NCBI GenBank assembly: GCA_052066835.1
Contig: JBQHRJ010000007.1
Direction: 5' to 3' (one strand)
Origin: UBA2821 sp902763335
GTDB lineage: Bacteria > Bacillota > Clostridia > Lachnospirales > Lachnospiraceae
Length of the DNA: 64,000 nucleotides
This document shows, one piece after another, positions 59,954-64,000 of the stretch (position 1 is the first letter of the stretch; each line of letters starts with the position of its first letter). The translations under genes were made by a program, and so were the position numbers. Under the pieces are notes generated by a model. That model was not told the DNA's origin. It worked only from the letters and a program-made list of their open reading frames with translations, and did not search any database.

Positions 59954-61305
59954 ATTACATCTGCAACCCTGCAAAGACAGATGAAAGCATTCTCATTTCT
60001 TCCTTTGGATGCAGTCCGGAAACTGCTGCTTTTGATTTCAAGTTTGCCCTGTCAAAAACCAATCAGGCAGACCCAAACAAAGCCTTTCATCTGATACAGG
60101 CATTTATGCCCGGAGAAGTATCTTATAAGGACGCTCATCAAATCGGTATAGAGCTTGCCGATAAACTTCTGGAAGGAAAATACTCTTACATTGTGGCTAC
60201 CCACATTGACAAAGGACACGTTCACAACCACATCATTTTCTGTGCTGCAGATAACATCAATCATGAAAAATATCACGATTGTAAAAAGAGTTATTACCAT
60301 ATCCGGAAGTTAAATGATGAGCTGTGTAACGAGCATCAGCTATCAGTCATTTCTCCCACTGAGCAACGTGGAAAGAAATACAGGGAATGGCTTTCTGACA
60401 ACAAAGAGTCTTCATGGAAAGCCAAGCTCAAAACAGACATTGATAAAGCTATACGGGCAGCCGATTCTTATGAGGATTTTCTTGAACTCATTCGGGCAAA
60501 AGGTTATGAAATAAAAGGCGAAACCTTTGCCGAATCTGCCTTAAAATATATTGCCTTCCGCCCTCTTGACAGAGAACGTTTTATCCGTGGCAGCATCAAA
60601 TCTCTGGGTGCGGAATACACCAAAGAGCGTATTAAAGAACGCATCGAATCAAAGAGTCTAGTGCAGTCTCAAAAGCGTGTTCCTTTTCCTCGAAAGTCAA
60701 AACCTATTGCCAGAGACTTTTCTTCCCAAAGGCTCATTGACACCTCTGAGGAAAAATTTGAACACAGTTCCAGTTTAAAGCATTGGGCTGACATTCAAAA
60801 TCTAAAAATAGCAGCCGCAAGCTACAGCAGTGCAGACTCCATTGCCGAGCTGGAAAAACAGCTTGCTACCAAGTCACTCCTTGCAAAAACTGCAAGAAGC
60901 AGCCTTATAGAAACGGAGCATCAGCTAAAGGATTTAGGACAGATTTTGAAATATGCGGAACAATACAAAGTCAACCACATCTATCATGTCCGTTATCAAA
61001 AATCAAAAGATCCAGATGCCTATTTACGCAGGCACGAAACAGAACTCCTGCTTCATGACGGTGCGGAAAATATGTTAAAACGCTTTGGAATTAACCTAAA
61101 AACTCTTGATGTTGACAAACTCCGCAGCGAATACAATGCTCTGTATTCCAAAAAGGAAACTTTACAGAACACCTACAAATCTGCCGAAAAAGAAATTAAA
61201 AAACTCAGCAGAAAACTGGAGAACATAAACCAGTATTTTGACCAGACTCCGGAGAAGATACATTCCGCTGGCTACAAACCGGAACAAGATCAAACATCTC
61301 TGTAA
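59902..61305 (+). CDS. MOBP-type relaxase (VirD2-like relaxase/mobilization nuclease)
   Basis: A 467-residue relaxase that nicks oriT through an active-site Tyr. The three-His metal motif is 'HIDKGHVHNHIIF', and 'AFHLIQAFMPGEVS' with 'AHQIGIELADKLLEGKYSYI' form the rest of the core; the candidate catalytic Tyr is in 'NKAVDYICNPAKT' near residue 20. The C-terminal half is coiled-coil ('SAEKEIKKLSRKLENINQYF'). Frame intact, preceded by mobC and a probable oriT, so this module may still be mobilizable. Confidence 0.92.
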   Translation: MAITKIHAIQATVNKAVDYICNPAKTDESILISSFGCSPETAAFDFKFALSKTNQADPNKAFHLIQAFMPGEVSYKDAHQIGIELADKLLEGKYSYIVATHIDKGHVHNHIIFCAADNINHEKYHDCKKSYYHIRKLNDELCNEHQLSVISPTEQRGKKYREWLSDNKESSWKAKLKTDIDKAIRAADSYEDFLELIRAKGYEIKGETFAESALKYIAFRPLDRERFIRGSIKSLGAEYTKERIKERIESKSLVQSQKRVPFPRKSKPIARDFSSQRLIDTSEEKFEHSSSLKHWADIQNLKIAAASYSSADSIAELEKQLATKSLLAKTARSSLIETEHQLKDLGQILKYAEQYKVNHIYHVRYQKSKDPDAYLRRHETELLLHDGAENMLKRFGINLKTLDVDKLRSEYNALYSKKETLQNTYKSAEKEIKKLSRKLENINQYFDQTPEKIHSAGYKPEQDQTSL

Positions 61306-61526
61306 AAACGGCATCAAAAAAGGTGTATTACAACGAGGTATTTCTCCTCTATTGCAATACACCTTTATGTGTGCAGTAGTCCTTATTCATTTTTACATTC
61401 AATAATATGTACCTGTATCTTTTCCTCTTCCTTCTCATCATGTATTTTACTCCATATCAAAACTGTATTGTACTGTAATTCATTCTTTCCAATGTGTAAT
61501 GTAAACTACTCTGGAGGTGAATTACA

Positions 61527-61886
61527 ATGCAGGACATAAAACAAAATCTTGCCGATGCAGTGCGAGAAGCTCGCACTAAACTCGGACTATCGCAGGAACA
61601 ACTTGCTGAAGTTTTAGGCTTTGACAGCCGTACCATACTCAACATTGAGAATGGACGTGGTAATCCAAAATTTGAAAATCTTTGTGCCCTTATCCGGTAT
61701 TTGAATCTGACTGACAATAAAATTTTCTATCCTGACAGAAAGGAGCCTCGCCCAAATCATGAAAGACTCCTTGCTCTGCTGGATGATTGCACTGAACAGG
61801 AAGCAGAGGAACTGATTCCTGCTATTCGCTATTTACTTACTCTGATGCGTCATCAAAACAATCCAACATTTCAAAAAAACCAATAA
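61527..61886 (+). CDS. XRE-family regulator
   Basis: A 119-residue protein with N-terminal helix-turn-helix ('AREARTKLGLSQEQLAEVLG' reads here as 'VREARTKLGLSQEQLAEVLG', then 'DSRTILNIENGRGNPKFENL') and a helical C-terminus ('LLDDCTEQEAEELIPAIRYL'). Start ATG 61527 behind GGAGGTGAATTACA. Located 220 bases after the relaxase on the same strand; regulators of this type commonly control mobilization modules. Confidence 0.85.
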   Translation: MQDIKQNLADAVREARTKLGLSQEQLAEVLGFDSRTILNIENGRGNPKFENLCALIRYLNLTDNKIFYPDRKEPRPNHERLLALLDDCTEQEAEELIPAIRYLLTLMRHQNNPTFQKNQ

Positions 61887-61926
61887 AATCCATGTAAAGA
61901 TATTGGTTTTCCTTCTTTAATATTAC

Positions 61927-61980
61927 TAAAAGCAGAATCAATAATTGTATGTGTCTACATATTTACCGATTCTGCTTTTA
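61927..61980. repeat. 13-bp perfect inverted repeat
   Basis: TAAAAGCAGAATC (61927-61939) and GATTCTGCTTTTA (61968-61980), 28 bases apart. Probably a terminator-type hairpin after the XRE gene; the IS1182 copy is inserted about 120 bases further on. Confidence 0.65.
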
Positions 61981-62098
61981 CAACTGCTTCTTCCATATAG
62001 AGAAGCTCTATCACCTCCCAAATAATATTTTCCCAAATATGAATAACTGCATTTTTATTTGGGGGGAGTTCCCCATTCTGATTTATTCTATACTAAGT

Positions 62099-63705
62099 AG
62101 TGTCTGCTTAAGGCAAAATAAATATGCCTCTAACCATTGCAAATACTGACTTTTCCTCCATTTTCTTCTATAATAGAGTGCAAGGAAATATATTGTTTTA
62201 CCAGAAAAAACTTGCACTTGGAGGAAATGGACATGTACAAATTTGATAAAAATCACCAGTTTAGATTCACAGATTTCAATCAGCCAATGGGGCTAAAAAT
62301 GAATCCAGAAAACCGTTGGGTTAAGAAAGCTGAAACCATTCCCTGGGAAGCTATTGAAGAAAAATATGCAGCTCTCTTTCCGAGCAAGAAAGGGATGCCG
62401 GCAAAACCCCTCAGGACAGCTCTTGGATCATTGTTGATTCAAAAACAGCTTCAGTTTTCTGATAGAGAACTGGTGGAGGAAATACGGGAAAATCCATATT
62501 TCCAATACTTCATTGGACTTCCGGGCTATCAGGATAAAATACCATTTGTTCCGTCTCTTCTAGTGGAGTTTCGCAAGCGCCTCACAGCAGAAGTCCTTGA
62601 GGAAATCAATGAGATGATCATTGAGTACAATACTCCAAATAATCCACCACCAACAGGTGGCGGTGACCATAGTGTGGACCCCGATGAAGCAGATGATACA
62701 AACGCTGGTACTTTAATTCTGGATGCCACATGTGCACCACAGAATATCTCTTATCCTCAGGATGTAAATCTCTTGAATGAAGCTCGTGAGGATTTGGAAA
62801 AAATGATTGATATCATCTGTTACGAGCAAAACTATCCCAAGCCAAGAATGTATCGTCAAAATGCCAGAAAAGATTATCTGAATCTGGCAAAGTGCAGGAA
62901 ACGTACTTCCAAGAAGATTCGCAAAGCAATCAAGGCTCAACTGCAGTACATTCGTAGGGATTTGAAGTACATTGATACATTCCTTGAAAAAGTTGATTTG
63001 TGCGATTCTCTTTCCAGGCAGCTTGCAACCATCAGAACTATGGCAGAACAACAGCAATACATGTATGACAACAGAGTTCATAGCGTACCAGATAGAATTG
63101 TGAGTATCAGTCAACCATACATCCGGCCAATTGTCAGAGGAAAAGCAAAGGCACCGGTTGAGTTTGGAGCAAAGCTCGACCTTAGTATCGACGAAAAGGG
63201 CATTGCAAGATTGGAGCGCTTGTCATTCGATGCTTACAATGAATCAGACGTGCTCATCACAGCAGTTGAAAACTATAAGAGCCGCACAGGACATTATCCT
63301 GAAAGAGTTCTGGTAGATCAAATATACAGAAATCGGTCCAACAGAGCCTTTTGCAAGGAACATGGAATACGAATTTCCGGACCTGCACTTGGTCGTCCTA
63401 AGAAAGATGACAAGGCCGATAAGAAACAGGAATACATTGATAACACGGATAGAATCGAAGTAGAGCGAGCATTCAGCCTGGCAAAGCGTAAATATGGTCT
63501 TGGGTTGCTAACCACCAAGCTGGACACGACAACCCGAAGTGCAATCGCTTTATCTATCATTGCAATGAACGTAAACCGCTTGACGATGGTTTCGTTTGCT
63601 CAAATTTGTATTTCAGTATTTTCAAGGTACAAACAGTGCATAGCACTGAAAAAATATATGCAAAACAAGCCTTATGAATTGCTAAAGATTTGTTGAGCAG
63701 ATACT
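62099..63705 (+). mobile_element. IS1182-family insertion sequence
   Basis: Bounded by imperfect inverted repeats: AGTGTCTGCTTAA (62099-62111) and TTGAGCAGATACT (63693-63705), 11 of 13 positions complementary. Length 1.6 kb with a single intact transposase gene. The stop codon of the transposase lies inside the right repeat. Exact outer ends and target duplication were not determined. Confidence 0.75.
62233..63696 (+). CDS. IS1182-family transposase
   Basis: A 487-residue DDE transposase from ATG 62233, 8 bases after GGAGG. The N-terminal DUF772-like domain reads 'AKPLRTALGSLLIQKQLQFS' and 'ELVEEIRENPYFQYFIGLPG'. The catalytic core has the first Asp in 'LILDATCAPQNISYP', the second in 'ERVLVDQIYRNRSN', and the Glu in 'DRIEVERAFSLAKRKYGLG'. 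The frame is intact, so the copy may be active. Upstream in-frame sequence lacks a ribosome site. Confidence 0.93.
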   Translation: MYKFDKNHQFRFTDFNQPMGLKMNPENRWVKKAETIPWEAIEEKYAALFPSKKGMPAKPLRTALGSLLIQKQLQFSDRELVEEIRENPYFQYFIGLPGYQDKIPFVPSLLVEFRKRLTAEVLEEINEMIIEYNTPNNPPPTGGGDHSVDPDEADDTNAGTLILDATCAPQNISYPQDVNLLNEAREDLEKMIDIICYEQNYPKPRMYRQNARKDYLNLAKCRKRTSKKIRKAIKAQLQYIRRDLKYIDTFLEKVDLCDSLSRQLATIRTMAEQQQYMYDNRVHSVPDRIVSISQPYIRPIVRGKAKAPVEFGAKLDLSIDEKGIARLERLSFDAYNESDVLITAVENYKSRTGHYPERVLVDQIYRNRSNRAFCKEHGIRISGPALGRPKKDDKADKKQEYIDNTDRIEVERAFSLAKRKYGLGLLTTKLDTTTRSAIALSIIAMNVNRLTMVSFAQICISVFSRYKQCIALKKYMQNKPYELLKIC

Positions 63706-64000
63706 AAGTAACACCACCTCCTTCAAAAAAATATTCCTTAGCAGTAACCCTATAATCGATATCTGCTTCCGAATATATTCCACAACCGTATTCAGCATAG
63801 CAATTTCGCCTAATACATTACGTCCCATTTCAAAAGCAATGGTGGATAAACTCAACTCAGAGAATTCTTGTTCAACTGTTTCCTTATTTTTTTGAATAAG
63901 TTCATTGCACATCTGAAATATTTTTATTTGATAATCTCTAAATTTTTCTGAATTTTGTTGTTTCTGTTGCAAACGTTTTTCTAACTGTCTGCTTCTGAAT
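63706..64000 (-). CDS. partial unknown gene running off right edge
   Basis: A minus-strand frame continuous from the right edge to the IS1182 end: 'RSRQLEKRLQQKQQNSEKFR', 'NELIQKNKETVEQEFSELSL', 'AFEMGRNVLGEIAMLNTVVE'. It is helical with coiled-coil character and I do not recognise it. It ends as 'LKEVVLL' plus residues from the IS repeat, so the IS probably cut its 3' end. Confidence 0.4.

Overview
The window reads as a piece of a low-GC, anaerobic Firmicutes chromosome, most likely a gut Lachnospiraceae relative. Grounds: a rubredoxin / superoxide reductase / rubrerythrin / PerR oxygen-defence block, L-lactate dehydrogenase, strong sigma-A promoters with GGAGG ribosome sites, a BspA-type surface protein and Tn1549/Tn916/Tn4451-like mobile modules. 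No identity search was possible, so the taxon is an inference. No rRNA, tRNA or CRISPR array was seen.

Layout. 1-8.4 kb: resident genes, nearly all on the minus strand: bacteriohemerythrin, a frameshifted HD-GYP gene, rubredoxin, superoxide reductase, a broken L-lactate dehydrogenase, a three-part flavin reductase-rubredoxin-rubrerythrin fusion, PerR, YaaA, Bcp and a DUF134-NifX protein. Most serve oxygen and peroxide handling. 8.4-27.5 kb: remnant of a conjugative element (IS66 tail, ArdC/YodL-like gene with an amber codon, AlbA_2-type ATPase, SNF2-type helicase). Inside the helicase gene sits an almost intact 12.16 kb serine-recombinase element (14621-26784) with ParB, a MOBV relaxase and its oriT, RepA with a large repeat array, sigma-like genes, and the tetracycline resistance pair tet(O/32/O)-tet(40) with a full attenuator leader. 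27.5-37.1 kb: a giant secreted GLUG/Ig-like/LRR_5 surface protein, divergent from a LytTR-PAS regulator, with decayed copies of the same regulator family on both sides. 37.1-41.7 kb: three stacked insertion sequences (IS4, IS91, IS110); the IS110 has a long 5' noncoding region fitting a bridge RNA. 41.8-45.7 kb: an element-borne SOS-like cassette (Y-family polymerase, truncated LexA, S24 repressor). 46.1-50.9 kb: pieces of small mobilizable elements carrying a Mef-type macrolide efflux gene and an RlmA-type rRNA methyltransferase, each behind its own leader, and two orphan oriTs (MOBV and MOBQ). 50.9-52.4 kb: five truncated genes fused end to end. 52.4-58.1 kb: an XRE / RlmN-Cfr-like operon, then a Tn916-type integrase module. 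59-61.3 kb: a MobC/MOBP mobilization module. 62-64 kb: an IS1182 copy and one gene running off the right edge.

Taken together this is an integration hot spot that has collected ribosome-targeted drug resistance by several mechanisms: Tet protection and efflux, Mef efflux, RlmA-type methylation and a RlmN/Cfr-like enzyme. The tet, mef and rlmA genes are each preceded by a leader peptide. The points I rate highest are the MRLR macrolide-stalling-type leader before the rlmA-like gene, the 12-bp repeat shared by the promoter and the coding sequence of the AlbA_2 ATPase gene, the exact att anatomy of the tet element, the repeat array flanking its oriT, and the giant surface protein / LytTR-PAS pairing.
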